A stretch of 64,000 nt of DNA from Luidia sarsii (Eukaryota; Echinodermata; Asteroidea; Paxillosida; Luidiidae). Positions 48,780 to 58,694 of this stretch are shown here, in pieces. The notes under the pieces were generated by a model. That model was given only the letters and a program-made list of their open reading frames with translations, made no database searches and was not told the origin of the DNA. The position numbers were made by a program, and so were the translations under genes. The stretch covers positions 2,108,093 to 2,172,092 of the forward strand of contig OX465120.1 of assembly GCA_949987565.1 (NCBI GenBank), written 5' to 3'. Numbering within the stretch: the stretch's first letter is position 1; each line of letters begins with the position of its first letter.

Positions 48780-49460
48780 GACCTATCTTGACCCATTACG
48801 ACCCATCTTGACCTAAAATGACCCTTCACAACCCATCTGTACATATTTTGACCCCTTAACACCCATTTTGATCTGCCAAGACCCATCGAAACCCATCTCG
48901 ACCTACCGGTATATTGCCCCATTACGAACCATCTTGACCTAAAATGATCCTTCATAACCAACCAAATCCATATCCGAACCCATCAGAACCCAACTCAACA
49001 CATCCCAATCCATCCCAACCCATCTCAACCAACCCATCCCTACCCAGTACCCAACCCAACCCATCCAAACCCAACCCTACCCAATACCCAACCCAACCCA
49101 ACCCATCCAAACCCAACCCTACCCAGTACCCAACCCAACCTATCCAAACCCAACCCATCCCAATCCAACCCATCCCATCCCAACCCATCCAAACCCAACC
49201 CATCCAAACATATCCAAACCCAACCCTACCCAGTACCCAACCCAACCCAACCCAACCCATCCAAACCCAACCCATTCCAACCCAACCTATCCTAACCCAA
49301 CACATACCATCCCAACCCAACCTAGCCCCAACCCAACCCATCATTACCAAACCCAACCCAACCCATCCCAACCCAACCTAACCTATCCCAACCCAACCCA
49401 TCATTACCAATCCCAACCCAACCTACCCAACCCTACCCACACCCAGTCAAACCCATTCCA
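48780..49460. repeat. AACCC-type pentanucleotide array between the two genes
   Basis: CCAACCCATC/CCAACC units. It is ragged at the left, where a longer unit (acccatcttgacctaaaatg) can be seen, and purer from about 48960. Confidence 0.92.
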
Positions 49461-50499
49461 ACCAAATCAAAAGCTACATGTATCATGAACCAGTATCAAG
49501 TCCCCCTCTCCCCCCCCCCCAAAAAAAAAGGAAGACACCCCGGGTCAACTACTTAGGATCAGCTAGGATTCATGGATCTCTTGGACAAAACACTTTTATT
49601 TCACAATTTAGAAAAAATGTACAAACTCAAAATATATTTCAATGAAAACAACCAAAATGGGGTCCATTTTTTTTTTACAGAAAAACTTGGGTCAAATATA
49701 ATAAAAGCACAACTGAAAATGGCTCAATAGTACTGGTATATGTACATGTTCAAACAAACACATCAATGATTGCACCATATAGAACTCCATTCTTTTAGAA
49801 AGGGAACATTTAGACGAAAGTTAATCACTTCCGTATTCTTCATTTTCATCTTTCAGAGGTTGTTACTTGGCAATTAATTGTTCAGGAGTTTTCTTGAAAA
49901 TACCACTATCTCTGTAGACGGCAAAAGAATTACTGGTGAAAACCTTCTGGAAGTGTCTTTGTCAAGGCAAGAATATACATTGTACATGTACCTCACACCC
50001 ACAGAAAGATTACTTTTGTTCAAAAGAGGCTGGGCTTTTTACTGATAAATGAAAATCGATGTTCTCAGGAAATGTTTAGAGATAGTACTCTTTAATGTAT
50101 GGGTATGAGCACACATGCAGTACAAGCACATTGCTGTTTTTTTCATCCATTCTGTCGTAGCATAACCTTTGACCTCTTCAGTCAGCCATCTATGGCCAGC
50201 TGTCGGCATCTGTACAGGTACGTAGATCAATGGAGTGTCTACTAACAAAGGATATTCCCAACGAGGAATCCATACCACACAAACAACTCGATCAGAATGT
50301 ACTGCAATCATTGGTTGATTTGGGGAGGTAATGTTTTGGTTTCAAAATATCCACTTCTAAAAGCCATCAGCAATGTAAAGAAAATGCCTATTTGTTAGGT
50401 ATACAGCACTGTATTATACTGACAACTCATAATAAAAAAACATTCTGGTGGCAATTAAAAAACTGTTAAAACGGTTTTGTTTTAGCTATTTTGAAAAAT
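49461..50499. other. AT-rich stretch, possible 3' UTR of the - strand gene
   Basis: Mostly unique. A - strand frame at 50039-50311 has a non-repetitive composition (includes WIPRWEYPLLVD) but no splice or start context that I can defend. It is left uncalled. Confidence 0.3.
49595..49600 (-). terminator. Alternative distal poly(A) signal of the - strand gene
   Basis: AATAAA on the - strand, followed on that strand by gtgttttgtcc. If used, the two convergent genes would end only about 1 kb apart. Several transposons lie between this and the stop codon, so the proximal cluster is the simpler choice. Confidence 0.3.
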
Positions 50500-50585
50500 G
50501 GTTTTGTGTACCAGCACTCTTACCATCTGTGCTACCTTGCCCTTAGATGGCGGACATTCAAAGATATTCAACTAATTTTGGCAGC
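50500..50585 (-). mobile_element. tRNA-like SINE, fragment
   Basis: Complement of a single diverged module (gtaccagcactcttaccatc... cccttagatggcgg). Confidence 0.6.
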
Positions 50586-50852
50586 TGGTTTTTTTTTTTT
50601 TTTTTTTTTTGGGGGGGGGCTACTACTGTATGTTTTTTTCTTCTTTGACTCGAGTTCTGCAGTTGATTTAACCAAACCCATCATAATACGACCTATCACA
50701 AGATAATGGAAACCATGATATGGCCTATCAAAACTTACCACAGGTTACAAATCGTAAGTTGGGTTTTTGTGGGCAGAGGAGGTGGCGTTTGTGGACCCTC
50801 ACTTACCCAAACCCACAAACTCACTTACCAAGCTTTGAGCTGGTTGCATCAC

Positions 50853-51191
50853 TTAAAGGCCCAATACAACATTGGGAAGATCAGAAAACATCGATATCCA
50901 CAGATTTCCTTCTAATTTACAGTTTGTAGATGGTCATGATAGAATCCTCATGTTGAAATCTTACGGTCTGGGATGCTGTACTTTTCGAGAAATCTTCACT
51001 CAAGTCATAAACTATTTCTTACACTACAGAATGGTGTAAAAACCATGACTTTTTTTTACCTTTTTCTACTTTCTCAGATCACCATTTGAGCTAAAACCTT
51101 CGCAGGATTGCTTTTTGGGGAATGTTGAATTGTTTAACACACAAACTGTGGCAATCTTTTGACCTTTACCAATGTTGTATTGGGCCTTTAA
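50853..51191. mobile_element. TTAA MITE family C, copy 4 (reverse orientation)
   Basis: TTAAAGGCCCAATACAACAT to ATTGGGCCTTTAA, orientation inverse to copies 1 and 3. Confidence 0.88.
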
Positions 51192-51589
51192 GGACATAAC
51201 TTAATTGCTGCTTGCCTCCTGTGCAAGAAGAAGAGAAGTTGAACTACAGTACACGATACATCTTAAAACCCTAACCGGGCATTGAAACCACAATTAACCA
51301 CACATGGTGTTTCCTGTGGGAGGATAAGGGCCATGCACCACGACATACCACAGCATGGTTTTTGTGGTGTCCTGTGCTATGTGAGCCTACACCCCTGTGG
51401 GCACTGTGGTAAATTGTGGTATACAGTGTGTCCTATGCAGGAGGTACAAAGTGTTATTAAGGCTTTGTGAAATCCAGCCTTGTATACCAAGGCTTGACCT
51501 AGTCAGTAAGAAGTACTGTAGGGAACATTTTCTGGAAAATATTTGTTTTAATAAATTTTTGTGAAAAAATGGCAAAAAAAAAAAGGTTT

Positions 51590-51665
51590 TGAACTTGACT
51601 GGGATTTGAACCCGGCTGATGTTTTAACGTTTAAGCACTCAACCTTGTGTGCTACTGAAGCAAAC
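51590..51665 (-). mobile_element. tRNA-like fragment
   Basis: On the - strand, GGTTCAAATCCCAGTC (B box plus stem) after a diverged head. It lacks a foldable acceptor stem and is not a functional tRNA gene as far as I can see. Confidence 0.5.
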
Positions 51666-52009
51666 CCTTTAATACAAGGTGCCTCTTCCCAAATAAACTT
51701 GTGTCACACACCGGTTGCACAGTTCTGTATGCACGTTGCAACTTAAACACACAATAAATACGAAAAAGGGATCATCTATATTCACATCAACTGCATGTAC
51801 ATGTACATGTATCAAATAAAAGTGATTAAAATATGCAAACTTAAAAGCACACACTGAAAAACACACACATATTTAAAACAATTGGGGGACAATTTCATAG
51901 AGATGGCTAGATAGATTACTTATTACCCCACTTAAGCATGGACAAGAATCAAGTTGAGTAAAACTAGACTGCCAAAGATATAACATGTTTGCATCGAGGA
52001 GAATGTAAT

Positions 52010-52305
52010 TCAATGAGGGTTTGCCCTGCTCAACGTGATAAGCACCGAGTGCCCAGTGCTTTGCCCGATGCCTGATGAAAATTTTTCAGGCAGCTCAATC
52101 GGGTGGGATTTGGATCTCACACGACCTTGACGAGCTCTGTGGTCAAGTGGTTAAGACATCTGCACTAGACAGCAGGAGTTGCGGGTTCGAATCCCGCCCG
52201 AGCTGCCTGAAATTTTATCATCAGGCATCGGGCAAAGCACTGGGCATTCAGTGCTTACTACATGTACGTCGAGCAGGGCAAACCCTCATTGAATCAGACT
52301 GCCGA
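52010..52305. mobile_element. Foldback element with a tRNA-like core
   Basis: Outer arms of about 70 bases are inverted (caatgagggtttgccctgct at the left and its complement at the right; inner part tttgcccgatgcctgatgaa). Between them, 52128-52205 has A box TGGTCAAGTGG, B box GGTTCGAATCC and a perfect GCGGG/CCCGC T stem. The anticodon loop would have eight bases and the variable region is short, so this is a tRNA-derived element rather than a working tRNA. Related arm pieces occur near 51990, 56490 and 60365-60520. Confidence 0.75.
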
Positions 52306-52646
52306 AGTTACCACTGGCCAGCGATTGCCGACAGTCTGTTCACTTTATTAAAAGGAGAGCACCAGTACGCTCATACCACCATGGACTGTGTACTCTTGTC
52401 GATGTGACCACTAGGAATGTAGGCTTCACTCTTCAACTGACTCCTCATGATAGGCCAGTTGTGGGTGGACTGAAGGAGGGGAGATGTCACACTACTACTT
52501 CTACTACTACTACTACCAAGTCGAGAGCATAGGCAGTTAGCCAATGCCTACCGGTACTTAGGCGTCACGAACGAATCCCCTCCCCACTAATCTGTCCAGC
52601 ATGGCAGTGCTCAGCTCTTCAACTCTGTCAAGTCCCTGTGTCTCTT

Positions 52647-53022
52647 TTAAAGCCCCTACACAACATTGGTCGAGGTCAAAGAACAGCACCCGTACGTTGT
52701 CTGATCCAACATATGCATGGAATAGCACACCTGTGAAAATTTCAGCTCAATCCGCCAACCGAGTCTCGAGAAAATCGTGAAAAACGCTTCATTTGTTTCG
52801 CGAAAATGCAGCATTCAACGCCGTACTGTTCCGAAAAGTAGTTTAGATCTCGGTGAGACGTAAACAATTTCTTTTACTTTTTTCTCCCAAAATACAACAT
52901 TTTAGGCAGAAATATTTCAGTGCGAGGTTTCTACTATAACCATCTTCAAACTGTACAAGTTTCATGTAAATCTGTGAACATTTCTGTTTTTCGATCTTAC
53001 CAATGTTGTGTAGGGGCTTTAA
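52647..53022. mobile_element. TTAA MITE family D, copy 3 (intact)
   Basis: About 376 bases with TTAAAGCCCCTACACAACAT ends. It serves as the intact reference for copy 2. Confidence 0.9.
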
Positions 53023-53229
53023 AGCATGCCGATGATACTTGTCTGTCGGTATTCAATGAGGCTGAGACCCAGCTCAAGTTAGAGTGGGCAGTTTCAGGAC
53101 ATTCAATATTGAGGAGAATTTTCCATGCTGATGAGCAGATTTCATCCTACATGTAGCAGGACATTTCTCAGCGGAAGTGATACATTTCTACCAAACAAGA
53201 GGAACAATTCCTCCAACAAAAGGAATGGT

Positions 53230-53350
53230 TGGCAGCTATGGGTCTTGCATACCGGCGCTCTTACCATCTGAGCTACATGTACACTATATCCAGCCCTTAG
53301 ATGTATTGATAGTGGCCTTCATAAATAGTTGTAGACTTGGCTGGGCAGCT
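53230..53350 (-). mobile_element. tRNA-like SINE, degenerate fragment
   Basis: On the - strand it has a module with a broken A box (an acatgtac insertion) and part of the 5' domain. Confidence 0.6.
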
Positions 53351-53441
53351 AGACTCTGTCAGTCTTGATAGAATGGCAAGAGTCATTAGGCTCTACCAAC
53401 TAACACACTTAAGGTGATTTCATTATTATTCTATAGCAGGA

Positions 53442-53478
53442 TTTATTCATTTATTTATTTCAGTTGGTTCTATTTATT
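53442..53478 (-). terminator. Candidate poly(A) signal cluster of the - strand gene
   Basis: Read on the - strand this holds three or more AATAAA hexamers (an AATAAATAAATGAATAAA-like run), about 600 bases after the stop at 54082. GT-rich sequence lies further downstream on that strand. A second candidate is at 49595-49600. Confidence 0.45.
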
Positions 53479-53610
53479 TGGTTCTTACTTCTTACAGGTG
53501 ACGTTGTGGGGTTTGTTGATCAAGATCTGCTTTTGAAGTAAATTACCCCCCAAAAATGTTGCAAACTGCTCACTGACTAAAATGACCTGCAATACATAAA
53601 ATCTCAAAAG

Positions 53611-53704
53611 TTAGAGGGCCTGACGTTTCGATCCTAGCAGGAACTTTCTCAAAGGCAAAGAAAAAGGTAGGTCCTGCTAAGATCGAAACGTCAGGCCCTC
53701 TAAC
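53611..53704. mobile_element. Foldback family E, full palindrome
   Basis: TTAGAGGGCCTGACGTTTCG at the left and its exact complement at the right; about 94 bases. Confidence 0.88.
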
Positions 53705-54081
53705 TAAGATCTGCTTTGTTCACCTCTTGGCATGTTGAGGGGCTTGTTCCTTTGTTTTGTTTTGGGGGTTTTAGGTTTTTTGTTTCTTGTTGTTCATTTG
53801 TTTGTTTAATTGCTGGCTTGGTGTGTTGCTTGGTTGCGTGGTTGATCTGTTTGTCTCTCTGTTTGTTAATCTCTGTTCATTTGCTTGTTTGCATGCTTAC
53901 CCGTTTTTATGATTGTTCTTTTATATGTTTCTTTGGAATATTATCAATTTGTTTTCATCAAAGACTGTTTCCTTGTTTGTATGTGTTCGTTAAGTGGAGT
54001 GCATTTGTTCACTATTGTTCATCTGTCTTCAAATTTTTGTATCATTTGGAGTGTTTTGGGGGAGGGGAGGGGGAGGAGGTT

Positions 54082-54963
54082 TCAGGGGTTGTTTCCATGC
54101 TGTCCACTTTTTTTGGCGAGTCTCATCAGCTCCTCCCGAATGGCCTCCACCAGCTGGCCGGAGTTCTGTCGGCCGCCGACGTTCCGCGTGATGTCAAACT
54201 CGTCGTAGCCATCCAGGACCGTCTTCCCGACGCGGTGCTCTCTGGGAAGCGTGGAGAGCATGTCTGTCCGGGTCTGGGACCCAGGACCCTTCGGCCCGGC
54301 GCCAGGGTCCCCCGGAGAGGCCTTCCCAAACACGCGAGGGTCGTCGAGGTCTAGCGGGTCGTCGAGGTCTAGCGGATCATCCGAGCGGGGGGACGACGCG
54401 AGCGGCCCGTTGGTCTCCCGGCCGAAGCTCCTCCGGAGGTAAGGGTCCAAGTAGGGATCGGCTCGGGAGATACTGAGCGGTCTGGTTTCGGAGTCCGTGG
54501 AGCGCCTTCCCGATCCTGTTGATGACCTTCTCTCTAAGTCAGATGATGGCCTTTCAGGGTCACTTGAAAGCCTGCCAAAATCAGTTGACGGCCTCCCAAA
54601 GTCAGTTGATGGCCTTCTGAAGTCAGCTGCTACCCTTCCAGAGCCTGCTGAGGCCCTCCTCTCCAAGTCAGTTGACGGCCTTCCAAAGTCAGTTGACGGC
54701 CTTCCAAAGTCAGTTGACGGCCTTCCAAAGTCAGCTGATAGCCTTCCGTCAACGGAAGGTCGTTGCTCTGATGGCGCCCTCGGTGATGCCTCGTCCAGCC
54801 TGATCATTCCTCCTCTGGCCCCTTCCTCAAGCCACCCTTCTGTCCGTCGAAGTCTGGCAGCCTCCCTCTGCCGGGCCGGATTGCGGGAGGGCTCCGGGAC
54901 ACTGGCCGGGCGGGGCATGGTCAGGTGCTCCTGAGCGTGGTGAGGGACATTCGGGAAGTCCAT
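54082..54963 (-). CDS. KIAA1549/UPF0606-like protein (tentative), last exon
   Basis: On the - strand, 293 codons plus stop TGA, entered in phase 0 at acceptor ggccag|. A Pro/Arg-rich start (MDFPNVPHHAQEHLTMP) is followed by a 7-residue repeat (R-P-S-T-D-F-G and variants) at about residues 68-165. Then come an acidic D-D-P-L-D-L-D repeat and a conserved-looking C-terminal block VLDGYDEFDITRN... and LVEAIREELMRLAKKSG, the latter a probable helix. The repeats are Ser/Thr-rich with acidic neighbours and could be phosphorylated (inference). The methionine at the exon start is probably internal, because the upstream exons join in phase. No enzymatic domain is visible. Confidence 0.75.
   Translation of the reverse strand: MDFPNVPHHAQEHLTMPRPASVPEPSRNPARQREAARLRRTEGWLEEGARGGMIRLDEASPRAPSEQRPSVDGRLSADFGRPSTDFGRPSTDFGRPSTDLERRASAGSGRVAADFRRPSTDFGRPSTDFGRLSSDPERPSSDLERRSSTGSGRRSTDSETRPLSISRADPYLDPYLRRSFGRETNGPLASSPRSDDPLDLDDPLDLDDPRVFGKASPGDPGAGPKGPGSQTRTDMLSTLPREHRVGKTVLDGYDEFDITRNVGGRQNSGQLVEAIREELMRLAKKSGQHGNNP
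54585..54735 (-). repeat. 21-bp coding minisatellite in the last exon of the - strand gene
   Basis: Repeats of the complement of ccaaagtcagttgacggcct, encoding Arg-Pro-Ser-Thr-Asp-Phe-Gly. About eight copies in two groups separated by a diverged stretch, with some copies identical at the DNA level. Confidence 0.88.
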
Positions 54964-55238
54964 CTGGCCTGATACTGAGGTCTAACAGACAAAATTTAGT
55001 CCCCCCAAAAAGAAGAAAAAAAAGAATGATAATGAGGAGGATTTTAAATGATTGTCCTGATGCTAAGTTGCAACAACAACTCCCGCAGCAACAATTACAA
55101 TCAGCAACAGCAGCTGCAGCAGAAAAGCCTTAACAAAAGGTCCTGCTGGGCTCAATTTTCACAGGTTTCTGTTTCGGTCCGGCGCGGAGTGGTCAAAGGT
55201 TAATTTCAATGGTTAAGGAGATGGTCAGTTTCACGTAC

Positions 55239-55389
55239 CAGTTGGTCGGATTTTTCCAGGCGGGCTAACTCGTTCTCCGCGCTGTACGGACCCCAGAGGA
55301 CGTTGGCAGCCTCGGCCGGTTGATGGGCAACAGGAACCACCACCACATGTGTCCCGGGATCGGCCAGTCTTTTTTTGGTCCACCCAGCG
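55239..55389 (-). CDS. KIAA1549/UPF0606-like protein (tentative), third visible exon
   Basis: On the - strand, one base plus 50 codons, from acceptor gtcacag| to donor ctg|gtacgt (leaves in phase 0). The peptide includes TKKRLADPGTHVVVVPV and LWGPYSAENELARLEKSDQL, a composition typical of real protein rather than of repeat DNA. A second acceptor AG six bases upstream (exon top 55395) is in the same phase and would add two residues. The split codon with the previous exon gives Ser in either case. The poly-T/A tract at 55420-55450 serves as the pyrimidine tract on this strand. Confidence 0.7.
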
Positions 55390-55418
55390 CTGTGACTGGC
55401 ACCGCCGAAAAAAGTAAA

Positions 55419-55449
<31 letters not shown>

Positions 55450-55564
55450 CAAGTTGTTCACAATATTTTTGTTGGAAGCTAATAATTTTTTGGGTATAAA
55501 AACTGTTGAAAACCGCTCACTGAACTGCAATACATTAATCTCAAAGGGCCTAAAAAAAATAGAA

Positions 55565-55810
55565 AAATAATTTTAAAAAGAAGTAAAAACTGACTGGGAA
55601 ATTGAAAAATTGGCAAAGAAAACTTTGACTGGACCGGGACTTGAACCCGAGACCTCTGGATTAACGCACCAGTGCTCTTCCATGTGAACTATCCAGCCCT
55701 TAGATGGTGGCCTTCCCAAATAGTCAACTAGTCTTTGCCGGGGTGGGGGCGCCAGTCAGAAGCAATGCAACCATTAACTGCCTTACAGTATATCTCCAGG
55801 GATCACACCC
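55565..55810 (-). mobile_element. Complete one-module tRNA-like SINE
   Basis: On the - strand the tRNA-like part (about 55627-55701) has A box TAGTTCACATGG and B box GGTTCAAGTCC. The 5' domain runs to about 55810 and the tail (cccagtcagtttttac) to about 55565. This is the best reference copy of the family. Confidence 0.87.
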
Positions 55811-56243
55811 CCGCTCTCATTCAGATGCAAACGACCAAATTGTTGTAAAAAGGGCTACGGCAGCTCGCGGGGAAGCCCAAAAAAAAGACTGTATACAGTT
55901 TGATCGCACTGCAATCGTCAAAAGAGCACAAAATGCTGACAATCTAGAGGCAGTCTTAGGCCGAGATCTCAAGGGGACACAGCCTCGTGCCTCAAAATAA
56001 ATCCCGGTAGCCTGCGATCATTTTATTCCTGTCAGGGCAGGACTTGAGATTAGAGCAATTAACTTAATTTTCCTCGGGGGGAAGAAGGTGTGCATTCTGA
56101 GCAGAGGAGCTACCCTGGGCACAAATTGGATTACGACGACGAACAAACAAAGCGACCTCCCCTCTCGCTGCTCTAAGCTTGTTCTCATTTTCTCAGGTAG
56201 GGATTTTGTTATTTATTTTTTCTCAAATAGAAGACTCTCTTAC

Positions 56244-56296
56244 CTATTTGTGTCGTTGGCTGCCATGAACTCAAAGGCCTCCAGGGCTGAAGGAGG
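56244..56296 (-). CDS. KIAA1549/UPF0606-like protein (tentative), 53-bp exon
   Basis: A short exon on the - strand from acceptor ttttgcag| to donor atag|gtaaga: 17 codons plus two bases, peptide PPSALEAFEFMAANDTN plus a split codon AG. It enters in phase 0, as needed after the 58497-58694 exon, and leaves in phase 2, as needed by the next exon, which starts with one base. The phase match on both sides is the main support. Confidence 0.7.
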
Positions 56297-56639
56297 CTGC
56301 AAAATTAGAGACCGTCCAAATCAAAAAAAATTGTTGACAGAAAATGAAATGCCTCTGAGAAAAGTCCTGCTGTTAGCTATATATAGCATTGTAAGATCAG
56401 GTACTGTGATTTTCATTTTGGGCCGTATAACGTCAGTAGGCATGACCTTTGAAAAAGGTCTTGCTGGGGCCACAGATGTAACATGATGTTTGCGTCGAGG
56501 AGAATGTAAATCAATGAGGGCTGGCTCGAGTGCTAAGTGCTTTAGTCCTGCTAGGATGGAAATTTCCACAGATCAAAGTCTTTAACAATTAGAGTCAACA
56601 TACATTTTTAATATTATCTATTTAATCCTATTGATCTTA

Positions 56640-56910
56640 AAATTTAGTGGGCCTGACGTTTCGATCCTAGCAGGACCTTTCTCAGAGGCAGAGTGACAAG
56701 GACAAAACAGATACATGTACATGAAGGAAGGGGGGGAGAGAGTGAATAGGGCACGGATGAGAAACAGAGGACAAAGAGTGAAGCTGGTAGGGAGAGATCA
56801 GAGGGTAGGGTGGGGATTAGTGAGAAAAGGGGGAAAGATCAAAGAGAAGGGCAAGGAGTAGGGTAGGGATTAGTGAGAAGAGGGGGAAAGATCAAAGAGA
56901 GAAGAGAGAT
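56640..56910 (-). repeat. A/G-rich block, inverse of 22790-23020
   Basis: It starts with a family E arm (gtgggcctgacgtttcgatc), then gacaaggacaaaacagat and gggattagtgagaa. A unit of about 70 bases (tagggtgggg/tagggattagtgagaa...gatcaaagaga) is duplicated here relative to the partner. Confidence 0.75.
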
Positions 56911-57112
56911 GTCGAAATTTGCATAGATGGATGTCTTTATTTTTGTTACCGGTAATTAATTAAAAAATTCTTTCTTCAATGTAAGATTTTTTTAAATGAC
57001 CTATTTCCGTACTCCTTTGTAAAATTGACTACAATTCAGCCTCTTGGCTGTGAGCATCTTTTTAACAAACCATAATAGCAATTTGCAACATTTTTGTATA
57101 TCACTCTAAACC

Positions 57113-57146
<34 letters not shown>

Positions 57147-57315
57147 TAATAATTAAAAAAGGGTAGACAGTCAGATTTTCCTTTTTTTCCAGATTTTAGA
57201 TTTGCCTTTGTCCTTGTCATTCTACTTTTGATTGAGGTCATACTTCAGGCCCAAAGTATCAAGATTTTAATTTTGAGAGACTATATAAAAAACAGGTTGC
57301 AAACTGCTTGCTGAA

Positions 57316-57676
57316 TTAAAGCCCCAATACAACATTGGCATAGGTCAAAAAATTGCCACAGTTTGTTTGTTAAACCATTAAACATCCCAAAAAAGCAATC
57401 CTGCGAAGGTCTTAGCTCAAACGGTGATCTGAGAAAGTAGAAACAGGTAAAAAACCGTCACGGTTTTTGCACCATTCTGTAGTGTGAGAAACAGCTTGCG
57501 AGTAATAAACAATTTGTCGATGTTTGAGTGAAGATTTTTTAGGGAAGTACACCATCCCAGACCGTAAGATGTCAACATGAGGATTCCATCATGACCATCT
57601 ATAAACTGTGTAAATTAGAAGGAAATCTGTGGACATTGATGTTTTCTGCTCTTCCCAATGTTGTATTGGCCTTTAA
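57316..57676. mobile_element. TTAA MITE family C, copy 5
   Basis: Full length, TTAAAGCCCCAATACAACAT to GTTGTATTGGCCTTTAA. It lies beside the six-module SINE at 57860-58385. Confidence 0.86.
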
Positions 57677-57710
57677 ATGACCCAAATGAAAATGTGAAAA
57701 AAAAAAATTA

Positions 57711-57770
57711 TTAGAGGGCCTGATGTTTCGGCCCTAGCAGGATTTTTCTCAAAGAAAGAGAAAGGTCCTC
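57711..57770 (+). mobile_element. Foldback family E, single arm
   Basis: ttagagggcctgatgtttcg again, in the second copy of the duplicated block. Confidence 0.75.
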
Positions 57771-57859
57771 TTGGGATCAATATGTCCTCTATAGGTCCTC
57801 TATATTTGATTACCTTTTTTTTTCAAGAATTTGTTTGAAATGAAAAAAAAAAATGAAAA

Positions 57860-58385
57860 AAAAATGACTGGATTGGGACTTGGTTTTGAGTACCAGTGCT
57901 CTTAGTCCATCTGAGCTATCCAGCCCTTAGACGGTGGCCTTCCCTAATAGTCAACTAGTCTTTGGCACACCAGTGCTCTTACCATCTGAGCTATCTAGCC
58001 CTTAGACGGTGGCCTTCCCTAATAGTCAACTAGTCTTTGGCACACCAGCGCTCTTACCATCTGAGCTATCCAGCCCTAAGATGGTGGCCTTCCCTAATAG
58101 TCAACTAGTCTTTGGCACACCAGTGCTCTAACCATCTGAGCTATCCAGCCCTTAGATGGTGGCCTTCCCTAATAGTCAACCAGTCTTTGGCACACCAGTG
58201 CTCTTACCATCTGAGCTATCCAGCCCTTAGACGGTGGCCTTCCCTAATAGTCAACTAGTCTTTGGCACACCAGTGCTCTTACCATCTGACCTATCCAGCC
58301 CTTAGATGGTGGCCTTCCCTAATAGTCAACTACAGTACTTAGTCTTAGCCGGGTGGGGGCACCAGCTACCAGTTTTAACCTCAAC
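57860..58385 (-). mobile_element. tRNA-like SINE with six A-box modules
   Basis: On the - strand: 5' domain (gccCCCACCCGGCTAAG) at about 58340-58385, six modules of about 79 bases, then a degenerate B box and tail at about 57860-57910. It belongs to a duplicated block also found at 21733-22220. Confidence 0.88.
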
Positions 58386-58496
58386 TGCCATATGTTGCCC
58401 CAAGAATGAAATGGGAGAAAGAAATATTTCTCAGACCTCCCCTTTCCCACTGTTAGACTTTTTGTCAGCAACACCTATCACTTTCCTTTCACCGAC

Positions 58497-58694
58497 CTTC
58501 TCTCTCGCTCCATCTTGGCGTTTGTCGCGGTCGTCGTCCTCGTCCGTTGCCAGGGAGGTGGCACTGGTTGCCGGGGCGGGAGCCGGGGAGACGGCGTTCT
58601 TGGGCAAACCGACCAATGAAAAGGCCTCATCGATGAGGCTGTGGACACGCCTCCGTGCTTCGACCAGGGCCTCTGGCTGTCGTCTGCTCGCATT
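58497..58694 (-). CDS. KIAA1549/UPF0606-like protein (tentative), first visible exon
   Basis: On the - strand, 66 codons from acceptor gatttcag| to donor aag|gtcggt, phase 0 at both ends. The key peptide EALVEARRRVHSLIDEAFSL is a likely amphipathic helix. It resembles the R-R-x-H-x-L-x-D-x-A-F signature I associate with the cytoplasmic part of KIAA1549/KIAA1549L; this is from memory and not checked by search. A Pro/Ala-rich linker and an acidic run D-E-D-D-D follow. Upstream exons are not seen in the window. The family call gains weight from the HIPK neighbourhood. Confidence 0.7.

Noticed and set aside
50039..50311. 90-codon - strand frame with non-repetitive composition
   Set aside because: It looks more protein-like than most, but has no recognised family, no convincing splice sites and lies past the likely 3' end of the - strand gene. 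Undecided rather than disproved.
52128..52205. Functional tRNA-Ser or tRNA-Leu gene
   Set aside because: Eight-base anticodon loop, no long variable arm, and location inside inverted arms of a foldback element.
54497..54934. + strand 145-codon Ser/Leu/Pro/Lys frame
   Set aside because: Antisense to the 21-bp coding repeat; the - frame joins in phase with three other exons.
55231..55530. 99-codon - strand frame in the alternative frame of the third exon
   Set aside because: The other frame gives a sensible peptide (TKKRLADPGTHVVVVPV) and is the one in phase with the neighbouring exons.
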